A stretch of DNA of 54,846 nt from Candidatus Eremiobacteraceae bacterium. GTDB taxonomy: Bacteria; Vulcanimicrobiota; Vulcanimicrobiia; Eremiobacterales; Eremiobacteraceae. The stretch is taken from assembly GCA_035295225.1 (NCBI GenBank), contig DATGJI010000051.1:1-54846 (forward strand), written 5' to 3'. The notes under the pieces were generated by a model. That model had not been told where the DNA came from, did no database searches, and worked only from the letters and a program-made list of their open reading frames with translations. Positions 15,676-23,802 of this stretch are shown in pieces (position 1 is the stretch's first letter; the number at the start of each line of letters is the position of its first letter). Both the position numbers and the translations under genes were made by a program.

Positions 15676-17313
15676 TCATTCCACCCCGGCGAATTTGAAG
15701 CCCTTGATCGAGCCTATGCCGGTCGTGTTGTCGTAACCCGTGTGCGCGCTGAAGCCGCCGTTTGAGCCGATCTTTATGTCGTGGAATACGGTGTAGCCAT
15801 GCGCCTTGAACGCCGCATAGATGTTCGGGTTGACGTACCCGAAGCGCTTCCCGTCTTTCTGATTGATCGTCACCTGCAGCGCGCAGTACGTCGGCGACGA
15901 CCACGATGTGCCGCCGATCGGACCTTGGAACGCGCCGCCGAAAAAGAACGAGAAGCCCGTAGATGGATCTGCTGGGAACGCGATGTCGGGCACGTTCCGA
16001 TGTGTGGTGGACGCAAGTCCCGGCACGCCGACCTGGTATGTGGGAATCGGCAGAACTGCCGACACGCCGCCGCCGGTCCCAGACCATGTGCGCTCGGACA
16101 TGTACATCGCATGCGAGTTCACGAACAGCGATGTGCCGCCGACCGAGACGAAGCGCGGTTCCACCGCAGGCGTCGATTGGCCGGTCGTGGAGCTGCACTC
16201 TTGTGAGCCGCCGTCTCCCGCTGACGCGCTAAAAGTGATGCCTTTGGCTTCGCCTTGCGTCGCGATGTGGTTGGCCGCTTTGGCGTACGGCTGGTCATCC
16301 GTCTCGCAGACGCCGAAGCTTGAATTGACCACGTCGACTTTGTTGTCGGAGACGATCCTGTTATACGCGCTTTCGCCAGGCGCGTCGATCGGATCTTCGA
16401 GGATATAAAGGTAGATATCGGCGCCGGGCGCGAGCGATGCCATCGTCTCGACATCCAGCGTGGCTTCGACGACAGCCGGATCACTGGGGCTCCAAGCGCC
16501 CGTGCCCTGGATGAGCGTGCGGTGCGTCTTTCCGGTGCGCGTCTCGCCGAAGAACGTCAAGAACGACTTGATGTCTGAATCTTTCACGGTGCCGGCCACG
16601 TTAGCGACCGCATGGCCCGTGCCGTCGAAGCCGTGCTGCACCGGGAAATCGAAACCTGTCGCAAGGGCGACGGGACCGAATCCGCCGTCGGGTCCGTGAA
16701 GCATGCCGCCGACGGTGTCGGGCTGCACAGCCAGACGCCGACCGCGGACCCAATCGTATTGGGCTTTGTTGAGATTATCAAAGCCGGAGATCGCGACCAC
16801 GTCGTTTTGCAGCTCGTCCGGCACTATCGCAGGGCGCGCGTTTGCGTAGCGCAGCCCGTATCCGTTCTGAAAGACTTTGTGTATCTCGGTTTTAAAATAC
16901 GCGTCCGCCGCTTGCGCCGGACCTTCAACGTTGAGCAACGTGCGATTGTTGTACGTGCCGGTGACGCGGAAACCCGCGCGCTGCATCGTCTGGGCTACGC
17001 GCGCATAGTCTGCTTGGGATGGCGCGAAGTAGGCATTGAATTGATAGTTGTTCAGGAAGCGCCCGAAGTACGGTGAAGACGGATCGCCTTGCGCATCGAC
17101 GAGCCGCGATAGTTCGGCCTCATGGCGATAGTGGAGCGTGATCGCGAGTGAGACGACTTGCGAGCGCGAGGCGATGCCGAGATCGCGCACATCGCTGCGA
17201 ACGGGAACGTTTGCTGCAACGGCGGGCGTGAGTTGCGCATTCGCTCGGTGTGGTGCGCCGATCAGCAAGAGCGCCGCAGCTGCCGGCACGATGAACTGCT
17301 GGAATCTGACCAT
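15676..17313 (-). CDS. Secreted S53 family serine protease (sedolisin/kumamolisin type)
   Basis: This is a 545-residue exported, acid-type endopeptidase. The ATG at 17313 is preceded by GGAGG (five bases away) and followed by a signal peptide ending near HRANA. The propeptide (about residues 30-180) contains the pro-kumamolisin features SPYFGRFLNNYQFNAYFAPS and GYGLRYANARPAIVP. The catalytic Glu283 and Asp287 lie in VVEATLDVE, the oxyanion Asp367 in SASAGDGGS, and the nucleophile Ser470 in GGTSWSSP. The C-terminal calcium site is HDIKIGSNGG with YDNTTGIGS. The full set of S53 residues is intact. It appears monocistronic, with its own terminator. Confidence 0.93.
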   Translation of the reverse strand: MVRFQQFIVPAAAALLLIGAPHRANAQLTPAVAANVPVRSDVRDLGIASRSQVVSLAITLHYRHEAELSRLVDAQGDPSSPYFGRFLNNYQFNAYFAPSQADYARVAQTMQRAGFRVTGTYNNRTLLNVEGPAQAADAYFKTEIHKVFQNGYGLRYANARPAIVPDELQNDVVAISGFDNLNKAQYDWVRGRRLAVQPDTVGGMLHGPDGGFGPVALATGFDFPVQHGFDGTGHAVANVAGTVKDSDIKSFLTFFGETRTGKTHRTLIQGTGAWSPSDPAVVEATLDVETMASLAPGADIYLYILEDPIDAPGESAYNRIVSDNKVDVVNSSFGVCETDDQPYAKAANHIATQGEAKGITFSASAGDGGSQECSSTTGQSTPAVEPRFVSVGGTSLFVNSHAMYMSERTWSGTGGGVSAVLPIPTYQVGVPGLASTTHRNVPDIAFPADPSTGFSFFFGGAFQGPIGGTSWSSPTYCALQVTINQKDGKRFGYVNPNIYAAFKAHGYTVFHDIKIGSNGGFSAHTGYDNTTGIGSIKGFKFAGVE

Positions 17314-17463
17314 GACCCCTCCAAAGAAAGATTGTGATTCCATACAGTGTACGCTTGAGGCGCAACTGCGAACAAGGCCCAATTCTATTCAGCGATGCTG
17401 GCGGTTCTCAACCTCAACAGCTCTAGAATTGTGGTGGCATCATTTCGGCACTATTCTGGAGCG

Positions 17464-18081
17464 TTAACTCTTATGCGGACAAATCGCATCGTAGATGCCA
17501 AACGCGCACCAGTCAGACTGCGGCACGCCGTACTCCCGCATCTCAGCGACTCCGATAGCGCCGCCGCCGCCTGCGATCCTATGCCATCCGCCGACTCTCT
17601 TTTTGAAGAGTGTCGCTCCGCCTCCGCCCCCGTACCATCCGCCAATGGCATAGTTGGCTGAAACAACGACGTAGGGTATCAGCCTTCCATCCATTTGCCG
17701 GCGAATAGCCTCAATATCTTGAACAGGGCCCGAATCGTTCCGCACTCCGCGGCATGGCCGATCATTTTTCGGCGCCGGCAGACTTCGCATCAGCCTCGCA
17801 CCGTCTCCCCGAGAGATCCCGTGCCCGTCTATCTGACATTGAAAGTAAAGAACGTCGAGTGCTTGCCAGCCGAACGAAAATCGCTCGACGAGGATCGGCT
17901 CGATGACCGCAGACCCTTCCATCAGGCCGCCGTGCGTCAAAACGGCGGCGTATCGTCCCACGACGTTCATGCGCTCGACGACGGCTACCGTTCCTTTGGG
18001 CTGATAGAGCGCGTTCAGCGCAGCTTGTTGAGGCGATGACGCGAAGTTAGCGAACGCATAGGCCGCAAATATTGCGATCAC
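17464..18081 (-). CDS. Hypothetical secreted protein, 205 residues
   Basis: The start is GTG with GAGGGG seven bases upstream. A short hydrophobic N-terminus (IAIFAAYAFANFAS) looks like a signal sequence. The mature part has a Cys-containing middle (YFQCQIDGHG, RPCRGVRND), a glycine-rich patch (YAIGGWYGGGGGATLFKK) and the C-terminal cysteines SDWCAFGIYDAICPHKS, so disulphide bonding outside the cytoplasm is possible. I do not recognise the family. It lies between the S53 protease promoter region and the large PDZ/GAF membrane protein, 22 bases after the latter's stop, so it may be the second gene of that transcript. Confidence 0.6.
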   Translation of the reverse strand: MIAIFAAYAFANFASSPQQAALNALYQPKGTVAVVERMNVVGRYAAVLTHGGLMEGSAVIEPILVERFSFGWQALDVLYFQCQIDGHGISRGDGARLMRSLPAPKNDRPCRGVRNDSGPVQDIEAIRRQMDGRLIPYVVVSANYAIGGWYGGGGGATLFKKRVGGWHRIAGGGGAIGVAEMREYGVPQSDWCAFGIYDAICPHKS

Positions 18082-18103
18082 GATGCACCCCTCTGATTCG
18101 GCA

Positions 18104-20050
18104 TCATAGATTCGGATTCGCGCGCTGCTGGACGAGCGCGTCGATCGCGGTCATCTGCTGTCGAACGATATCCAGCGCGCTGGCCTGCGCGTCGCGATCG
18201 CGCCGCAGCTCGGCGTTGCTTTCGCGCAGCTCTTCGAGCTGTTGGCGCAGCGTTTCGGCCTCGAGGTGATCGTACGCGGCCCCGGCGGGCATCGCAAGCT
18301 CGCGCAAGCTGCGGATCTCGTCGGGATCGAGCGCCTCGCCGCCCACGTGGCCGCCGTAGAGCGCAATCGCGGCGACCTCGTGTCGGATGACGATCGGCAC
18401 CGCGAGAAGCGGTTGCTGCAATCCTGTCGGCATATCGGGGCGCGCATAACGGACGTCGGACAAGCGGACCGGTTCCAATTCGGCTTGCAACAAGACGACG
18501 AGATGATCGGACGCTTCGAGCGACTCCGTCGAACCATCCCAGCCTAAAGCGAAGCGCCGTCGAAACGATCCGTTACCTTGGCGCCGAAAGACGGCGCTCG
18601 ACGAAAGTTCCAGAGCACTTTCGGGATCGGCCGAAAGTGTTTCATCGACGAAATCGACCGACGGTGCATGCGGCAGCATCCGCGCCACGCGCGCCAACCG
18701 TTTTTCAGCGAGATGGCGGCGGCGGAAGAGCACGCTGTCGACGAAATGATCTACCCGCCCGTGCATCGTGTTGAGCGAGAATCCAATCGTGACCGCAACG
18801 ACGATCTCAACGACAAACGCGAGCTGCGTGCGCTCCAGCCACTTACTGATGAAAAAGTCGATGAGCGCGAAAACCCCGACGAGTATCGCCGTGAGGATTG
18901 TATAGACAAGCGTTCGGCTCGCGACAAAGCCGACGTCGATGACGCGGTGACGGATCGTGCCGTACGCGACCGCAACGGCGAAAAGCGAGAGAGAGAGCGA
19001 TGCTAAGATCGGGATGAGCGCGTTGGCGATGGGATTCGTATAGATCGTATTGACGACGATGCCACCGGCGTCGAGCGCGACGTAGAGCGCAAACGTCGAG
19101 ATCACGGGTAGTAGCCGTTGGCGAGCGCTGCCGCGCGCTGCCGCGAGCGAAGAGGCGAGAGCGACGAGCGCCACGATTCCCACAAGCGCCGGAAAGATGT
19201 AGTCGGCGATGAGCCCGACGACGTAGGGAGGGGGCGAAGAGCCCACGAGAATGTCGGCTGCGAAGTACACAGTCATAGCGAGGTAAACACAGCCAATCGG
19301 AATCGCGGCGCGATCGAGCGTTCGAAGCCAACCGCTCGGGTTGTCTCCGGGGAAGCGGCTGACGAATATGAGCAAGCCCGCAAACGTGATGGCGTTGCCG
19401 ACGAGCAGACTGATCGACGTGAGGAAAAAGATGTCTGGCGTCGACCAAGGGTATGCAACCGACGTTGCCGCTGCCGCGATGCCTATCGCCAAGAAACCCC
19501 AGGTCATGCGACCCGGTCGCATAAACACGAGCCAGATGCCGAGCGCGCTGATCAGTACACCGGAGATAAATACCGCGATGCTCGATAGCTGGGAGCCGAC
19601 CTGGGGGACGGCGCGCAGCGTTACGGTCCTGCGGTTGCCGCCGTTCAGGACGTTTACCGTGAGCTTATCGCCGATCGCGACAGCTTCGGGCACCTCGAGA
19701 TTCACACGACCGATGAGCGGGAGGCTCGCGAAGTCGATCTTGTCGCCCGGCCGGATACCGGCGTTTGCCGCGGGCAGGTTGGGAGACACTGAGATGATCG
19801 TCGCGCCGTCGGCGCCGACATTCCAGCCGAAGACACCGAAGCCGAACTGCGTGCTCGCTATCAGCGCGACGAAGCTGAGAATGATGAGTGCGACGCACAG
19901 CACGACAATCGCCACCGTGATGAATCTCGGTGTCGCCGGCGCGGTTGATTCCGCTTGCACGGTGCGTAATTTCACGGCGGCGGCCGTCAACGCCTTGAAC
20001 AGCCGAGACTGCTTTGTTACCGGCGCCGCCAATGTTAGCGGAGAAAGCAC
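18104..20050 (-). CDS. PDZ / multi-TM / GAF membrane sensor-like protein without output domain (paralogue 1)
   Basis: This 648-residue protein has a cytoplasmic N-terminus, one helix near 44-66, and an extracytoplasmic PDZ-like domain at about 75-145 (ISVSPNLPAANAGIRPGDKIDF). About eight membrane helices follow (150-430). A conserved juxtamembrane motif VDHFVDSVLFRRRH precedes a GAF-like domain (about 455-600, PLLAVPIVIRHEVAAIALYGG), then a C-terminal coiled coil (LRQQLEELRESNAELRRDRDAQ, split heptads). The LFRRRH-GAF arrangement occurs in sensor kinases, but no histidine kinase, phosphatase or cyclase domain is present. A weak GTG start is used. It diverges from a secreted-protein gene and from paralogue 2 at 20550. 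Confidence 0.75.
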   Translation of the reverse strand: MLSPLTLAAPVTKQSRLFKALTAAAVKLRTVQAESTAPATPRFITVAIVVLCVALIILSFVALIASTQFGFGVFGWNVGADGATIISVSPNLPAANAGIRPGDKIDFASLPLIGRVNLEVPEAVAIGDKLTVNVLNGGNRRTVTLRAVPQVGSQLSSIAVFISGVLISALGIWLVFMRPGRMTWGFLAIGIAAAATSVAYPWSTPDIFFLTSISLLVGNAITFAGLLIFVSRFPGDNPSGWLRTLDRAAIPIGCVYLAMTVYFAADILVGSSPPPYVVGLIADYIFPALVGIVALVALASSLAAARGSARQRLLPVISTFALYVALDAGGIVVNTIYTNPIANALIPILASLSLSLFAVAVAYGTIRHRVIDVGFVASRTLVYTILTAILVGVFALIDFFISKWLERTQLAFVVEIVVAVTIGFSLNTMHGRVDHFVDSVLFRRRHLAEKRLARVARMLPHAPSVDFVDETLSADPESALELSSSAVFRRQGNGSFRRRFALGWDGSTESLEASDHLVVLLQAELEPVRLSDVRYARPDMPTGLQQPLLAVPIVIRHEVAAIALYGGHVGGEALDPDEIRSLRELAMPAGAAYDHLEAETLRQQLEELRESNAELRRDRDAQASALDIVRQQMTAIDALVQQRANPNL

Positions 20051-20133
20051 GCGGTGAATCCAACCGATTCGATGCGTTCGGCGGCGCGGCGATCACACGC
20101 GCGTATTGCTGATATCCGATGAAGGCAAAAACT

Positions 20134-20568
20134 ATGCGAAAAATGGGCGTTCTCAGGAACTCTTTTCATCCGTTTTTATCGGTCTGCGTGGCGGCCGCGC
20201 TTGTGCTGCCTATGGTCTCCGCCGCGTCTGCGGGAGCTTCCCCGGGAGCGGCCGCTGAGAAGCCATACATCTCGTGCTCGACGTCAGGCGGTGCAGGGAT
20301 CAACACCTACATCACGGGCGTTTTTCAAACCACGTATCCAGTAAAATATCTGCCGAGCGGGGGATATCTCGTCGATCAATCAGTGCTCGATCGCTTCTAC
20401 GCGTACCTGACGAAGAAAGGCTACCATTTTAAGCCCGGCAGCAACTATGGCTGCGTCGTAGAACCGACCAAGGCGCAGGCTGAGGCCGCCCAACGTAAGC
20501 GGTATGAGAGCGGCGGCTGCTCGAACTGCGGCAAAGTTGTGGAGACCGGTTGGAAAGACACGCCGTAG
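20134..20568 (+). CDS. Small secreted cysteine-containing protein between the two PDZ/GAF paralogues
   Basis: This protein is about 144 residues. I prefer the ATG at 20134 because GAAGG lies eight bases before it; another in-frame ATG is at 20119. A clear signal peptide (SVCVAAALVLPMVSAASAG) is followed by a compact mature protein with cysteines in YISCSTSGG, NYGCVVEP and GGCSNCGKVVE near the end. The final CSNC pair could bind metal or form a redox disulphide. The family is not recognised. The gene overlaps the possible TTG start of paralogue 2 by 19 bases, so the two are co-transcribed and probably coupled. Confidence 0.7.
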   Translation: MRKMGVLRNSFHPFLSVCVAAALVLPMVSAASAGASPGAAAEKPYISCSTSGGAGINTYITGVFQTTYPVKYLPSGGYLVDQSVLDRFYAYLTKKGYHFKPGSNYGCVVEPTKAQAEAAQRKRYESGGCSNCGKVVETGWKDTP

Positions 20569-22370
20569 CATTCCGCATGGCCGCCCGTTGGAAGTGGCTT
20601 CTCGTCGCATTGTGCGCGCTCTGCGCCGCGCGCCTCCTCGTCAACACCGTCGCCCTTTTCGGCCTCGGCGGACCTCCATGGTTTGGTTGGTGGGACGCAA
20701 ACTTCTACACGAACGGCCGCCCCTACACGATCATCTTCGATCCGCCCGCGCCGGGCGGCGCAGCCGCGCTCGGCGGCGTGCGCGGAGGCGATACGCTGGA
20801 TCTCCGCGAGCAAAGCCTCGATTCGCGCCTCGATCTCTTCACGCAGCCGATGTCGGGCAAGCCTGTCCACCTCATCGTCCACCGCGGGCGGAGCACCGTG
20901 GAGCTAGACGTAGCGCCGGCTCCGATCTGGCAGGTCAATGCCGGCCTAAAGGCCACTCGCGGGCTGCTGCAACTCATTGGCGGGTTGCTCCTGATCGGCT
21001 GCGCGCTGCTCATCTCGTTGCGCCGGGCCGATTCCGTCGACGCGCGCCTCCTTGCCGGCATGCTGCTTCTCTTGAGTGTTGCCGTCGTCGGTACGGTACC
21101 GAGCTCGATCGGAACCTTCCTGATCTCGATCGCGGGCGGGATCTGCGTTCCGGCTGCGCTCGCGTTGATGATCGCACTCTCCTCTCGATTCGGCGCTCGC
21201 AGCCGTGCGCGAACAGTTATGGAAATACTCGCCTATGGCGCCATCGGTCTGGCAATCATCCGGACCTTCGCGTTCTTCTATGCGCTGGTCACGTTACGTG
21301 TCGACCCCTACGTCTACGGGCCCAACTCGATTGCCATCATCCAGACGATCGCAAACATCGCGATGCTAATTGTGGTGGGCATGGCGGTCGCAGCCACGCC
21401 GTCAACGGAGCGGCCGAGAGCCGGATGGCTTCTGCTTCCGATACCAATCGCGCAAGTAGCGAGCATCCTTTTCCTAAGGCTCGGAGTCAACGTCGCGCAC
21501 ACGTGGGTGTTGCAACAAGTGGTCGGGAATCTCGGCTATCTCTGCCTCGTCATCGGTGCACTCGCCATCACGTACGCGCTGCTGCGGCGACGCGTCCTCG
21601 ATTTCGAGTTCATCGTCGGACGCACCGTCGTCGTGGCGACGGTGTCGCTCATCGTCGTCGCCGCGTTCACGTTATTAGAATGGCTGCTCGGCACGGCGCT
21701 CGCGGGCATCGGCAAAACCGGCGGCATCGTCGCAAACGCGGCTCTGGCGCTCGCGCTGGGCGTCTCATTGCGCTACATCCATCGGCGCGTCGACGCGTTT
21801 GTCGACGCAACCCTCTTCCGCAAGCGCCACGAGGATGCGCGCGCCCTGCTGGCTTTTGCGAAGGAAGCGGCTTTCGTCACCGACCCGGATGCGTTGATCG
21901 ATCGCGCGATCGCCGACATCCGCGCGCATACGGATGCGCGAAGCGCCGTAATCTACGTTGACGGCGAAGGATCCTTTCACCCGGCGCGCTCGTACGGCGA
22001 CGGCACAGCGGCTGCGGTTGGTCCAAACGACGGCGCGATCCTCGCGCTCAAGGCTTGGCACCATCCGATCGACCCGCATCGGTCCCCGTCGTCGCTCGAC
22101 GGCGCCCTTGCCATTCCGATGTTAGGCCGAGGCCGGTTGTTGGGCGTACTGCTCCTCGGCGAGCGCGCCGGCGGCGAAGCCTATGCGGCAGACGAGATCG
22201 AGACGCTGTCGCAGTTCGCGTCGGGAGTCGGGGCGGCGTTGGAATCGCTTGCGATACGTGGCGAGGCGCACTCAGTAAGCGCATCCCTCGCGAAGATCCA
22301 GACGACGCTCGATGCTATGCACGATGTGATGACGCGCATCGATGCGCGTTTCCGATCGTCGCCGAGCTGA
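20550..22370 (+). CDS. PDZ / multi-TM / GAF membrane sensor-like protein without output domain (paralogue 2)
   Basis: This 606-residue protein has the same architecture as the one at 18104: an N-terminal helix (about 16-36), a PDZ-like domain (about 60-122, with LGGVRGGDTLDLR), about eight helices (130-410), and the juxtamembrane motif VDAFVDATLFRKRHEDARAL. A GAF domain follows at about 440-580 (GALAIPMLGRGRLLGVLLLGERAGGEAY), and a short C-terminal helix. The start could be TTG 20550 (GGAG five bases upstream) or ATG 20577. No kinase or other effector domain follows. Similarity to paralogue 1 covers every domain, consistent with an old duplication. Confidence 0.75.
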   Translation: MERHAVAFRMAARWKWLLVALCALCAARLLVNTVALFGLGGPPWFGWWDANFYTNGRPYTIIFDPPAPGGAAALGGVRGGDTLDLREQSLDSRLDLFTQPMSGKPVHLIVHRGRSTVELDVAPAPIWQVNAGLKATRGLLQLIGGLLLIGCALLISLRRADSVDARLLAGMLLLLSVAVVGTVPSSIGTFLISIAGGICVPAALALMIALSSRFGARSRARTVMEILAYGAIGLAIIRTFAFFYALVTLRVDPYVYGPNSIAIIQTIANIAMLIVVGMAVAATPSTERPRAGWLLLPIPIAQVASILFLRLGVNVAHTWVLQQVVGNLGYLCLVIGALAITYALLRRRVLDFEFIVGRTVVVATVSLIVVAAFTLLEWLLGTALAGIGKTGGIVANAALALALGVSLRYIHRRVDAFVDATLFRKRHEDARALLAFAKEAAFVTDPDALIDRAIADIRAHTDARSAVIYVDGEGSFHPARSYGDGTAAAVGPNDGAILALKAWHHPIDPHRSPSSLDGALAIPMLGRGRLLGVLLLGERAGGEAYAADEIETLSQFASGVGAALESLAIRGEAHSVSASLAKIQTTLDAMHDVMTRIDARFRSSPS

Positions 22371-22380
22371 GAATTCCGAG

Positions 22381-22935
22381 TTAGGTTCGCGAATGTGCAC
22401 CTGGGGCTTCGATTCCGAGCAGCGCCGATAATCTGCGCTTGCCGCACCCCGTCACGGAAATTGCCGCGAAGCGAAGCGTAAACGTCGGCTCCGTCACTGA
22501 TGGCGGTAGACGTTCTCCTGTCACGAAGACTCCATCTAAGTCGTAGACCATGTGCCCGCTTGTCGGGTCGTCGATGTGCACGTGGGTGATCGTCTTTCGG
22601 TCGGACATCATGCGAACGAGCTTTGGGCCGTCGGATGCGTTCGCCAGTCCGATGTACAGTCTATTCGTGCTGCAAATCCATCCAGTTCCGGTGATCTCGT
22701 TAACGAGGATACGACCGGTCTCCGCAGACCAAAACGTCGCAGGAGCATGAGCGGAAGGATATTCTGACGTCACAGGTGACCCCGTCAACATTGGCCGCGG
22801 TGTCGAGCCAATTCGCGAGGCGGGGTTCGACGAGTTTGCCCCGGCATGCGAGTGCGCTGAATGTGCACAGGCCGTCTGCACGAGACAAAGCGCGATCGCA
22901 AACCAACCTGGAACGCGGGTAAGCCAGGTTCTCAT
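22381..22935 (-). CDS. Hypothetical secreted protein (possible lipoprotein)
   Basis: This is a 184-residue protein. The N-terminus RTWLTRVPGWFAIALCLVQTAC is a signal sequence; QTAC is only a weak lipobox, so acylation is uncertain. A His/Ser/Pro-rich linker follows (AHSAHSHAGANSS), then a beta-rich domain with ATFWSAETGRILVNEITGTGWIC and HVHIDDPTSGHMVYDLDG. No family is recognised. It converges with paralogue 2 (10-base gap). No ribosome site is obvious before the ATG at 22935. Confidence 0.6.
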   Translation of the reverse strand: MRTWLTRVPGWFAIALCLVQTACAHSAHSHAGANSSNPASRIGSTPRPMLTGSPVTSEYPSAHAPATFWSAETGRILVNEITGTGWICSTNRLYIGLANASDGPKLVRMMSDRKTITHVHIDDPTSGHMVYDLDGVFVTGERLPPSVTEPTFTLRFAAISVTGCGKRRLSALLGIEAPGAHSRT

Positions 22936-22989
22936 GCGGAGAGGTTAGTTGCCCCTTCACATCTGTGGAGTTGTGGGATAATGGGGACT

Positions 22990-23343
22990 TGGTGGAGGCG
23001 ACCGGAGTTGAACCGGTGTCCGAGAAGACCCCCACGAAGGCATCTACAAGCTTATCTCGGGTTTTGATCTCGCGACTGCGTACGCTCCCGAGCGAGCTTA
23101 CCGCTGCCGCCAACCCCGATCAATTTCCCGAACGCGTCGTGGTCCCCGCGCTCGGTAGCCGAACTTTTTTGACATCCGCGGGCCCGTGCCGGCGCCGTTG
23201 CCCCGCGGACGTAGTAGCCTAAGTTAGGCTGCTAGTGCGTATTCGCTATTCGCGTTTATACGGTTTCCGATCGTTTAAGGAGAGCTCGGAACTCCGCTTG
23301 CTTCCTTCGCCTGGGCACAGCCCGTCGAGACCGTGACGCCCCC
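22990..23343 (-). ncRNA. ssrA: tmRNA (transfer-messenger RNA), one-piece
   Basis: This is a 354-nt tmRNA that rescues stalled ribosomes with SmpB. Its 5' end GGGGGCG (23343-23337) pairs with CGCCTCC ahead of the encoded ACCA at the 3' end (22990), forming the tRNA-like acceptor. The T-arm ACCGG-TTCAACT-CCGGT and the tmRNA-specific CUCGACGGG near the 5' end are present. The tag frame begins at GCG (23253), preceded by UAAAC, and encodes ANSEYALAA followed by UAA (23226-23224), close to the E. coli tag ANDENYALAA. Continuous order shows it is not a permuted two-piece form. No smpB lies in the window. Confidence 0.95.
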
Positions 23344-23353
23344 ACGCCGGATG

Positions 23354-23383
23354 ATTCTACCCTATTAGACGGACGCGACGCAA
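23354..23383 (-). promoter_or_regulatory. Likely sigma-70 promoter of ssrA
   Basis: On the minus strand TTGCGT (23383-23378) and TAGAAT (23359-23354) are separated by 18 bases. The -10 box ends 10 bases before the mature tmRNA 5' end. Spacing and hexamers fit a housekeeping promoter. Confidence 0.6.
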
Positions 23384-23389
23384 GCGATG

Positions 23390-23422
23390 CAGGTCGGCGC
23401 CGTCCCGCCGGACGCCGACCTG
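23390..23422 (-). terminator. Hairpin 3' of the uvrC/PF04020 unit
   Basis: A perfect 10-bp stem CAGGTCGGCG / CGCCGACCTG with a 13-base loop lies 11 bases after the stop of the PF04020 gene and just upstream of the tmRNA promoter. No T run follows on the minus strand, so it may be a weak or rho-assisted terminator insulating ssrA from uvrC transcription. Confidence 0.5.
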
Positions 23423-23433
23423 CGAGGAGCACG

Positions 23434-23802
23434 TTAGGGTGTTGTTCGCTTCTCTTCGCTCTCATCGTGCAAGATCAGCGATGCGATCCATGAGATGATC
23501 GTCACAGCGATCGCGCCCCAGATCGCGGCCCAGAGACCGGGCACGTGGAAGCCGGGTACGAGATTGAGGACCCATTCGAAGATCAACCCGTTGATGATCA
23601 ACGTGAACAATCCGAGCGTGAGTATGACGAGCGGACACGTGAGGACCATGAGTATCGGCCTGATGATCGCGTTGGCGATGCCGAGCACGAGCCCGCCGAT
23701 CGCGATGGCCGTCAACGAATCGGCCCGAATCCCAAAGAAATTGAAATGCGCGATGAGCCAGAGCGCGAGCGCGTTCACGATCACGCGTATTATGAATCGC
23801 AT
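23434..23802 (-). CDS. PF04020-type membrane protein ('phage holin family 4' superfamily)
   Basis: This 122-residue protein has four membrane helices: IIRVIVNALALWLIAHF, a second with AIAIGGLVLGIANAIIRPIL, a third with LTCPLVILTLGLFTLIING, and a last (LWAAIWGAIAVTIISWIASLIL), ending in a charged tail. NAIIRPIL and LTLGLFTLIING are the family hallmarks (YvlD-like). Despite the database name these are widespread chromosomal proteins of unknown function, and no phage genes are nearby. The start codon abuts the uvrC stop (23803). Confidence 0.85.
   Translation of the reverse strand: MRFIIRVIVNALALWLIAHFNFFGIRADSLTAIAIGGLVLGIANAIIRPILMVLTCPLVILTLGLFTLIINGLIFEWVLNLVPGFHVPGLWAAIWGAIAVTIISWIASLILHDESEEKRTTP

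Noticed and set aside
20504-21961. A 485-codon plus-strand frame overlapping paralogue 2.
   Set aside because: It is Arg/Pro/His-rich without membrane segments, a shadow of the membrane protein frame.
23434-23802. A 'phage holin' gene, hence a prophage remnant.
   Set aside because: PF04020 proteins are chromosomal membrane proteins named by superfamily only; no lysin, integrase or structural phage gene is near.
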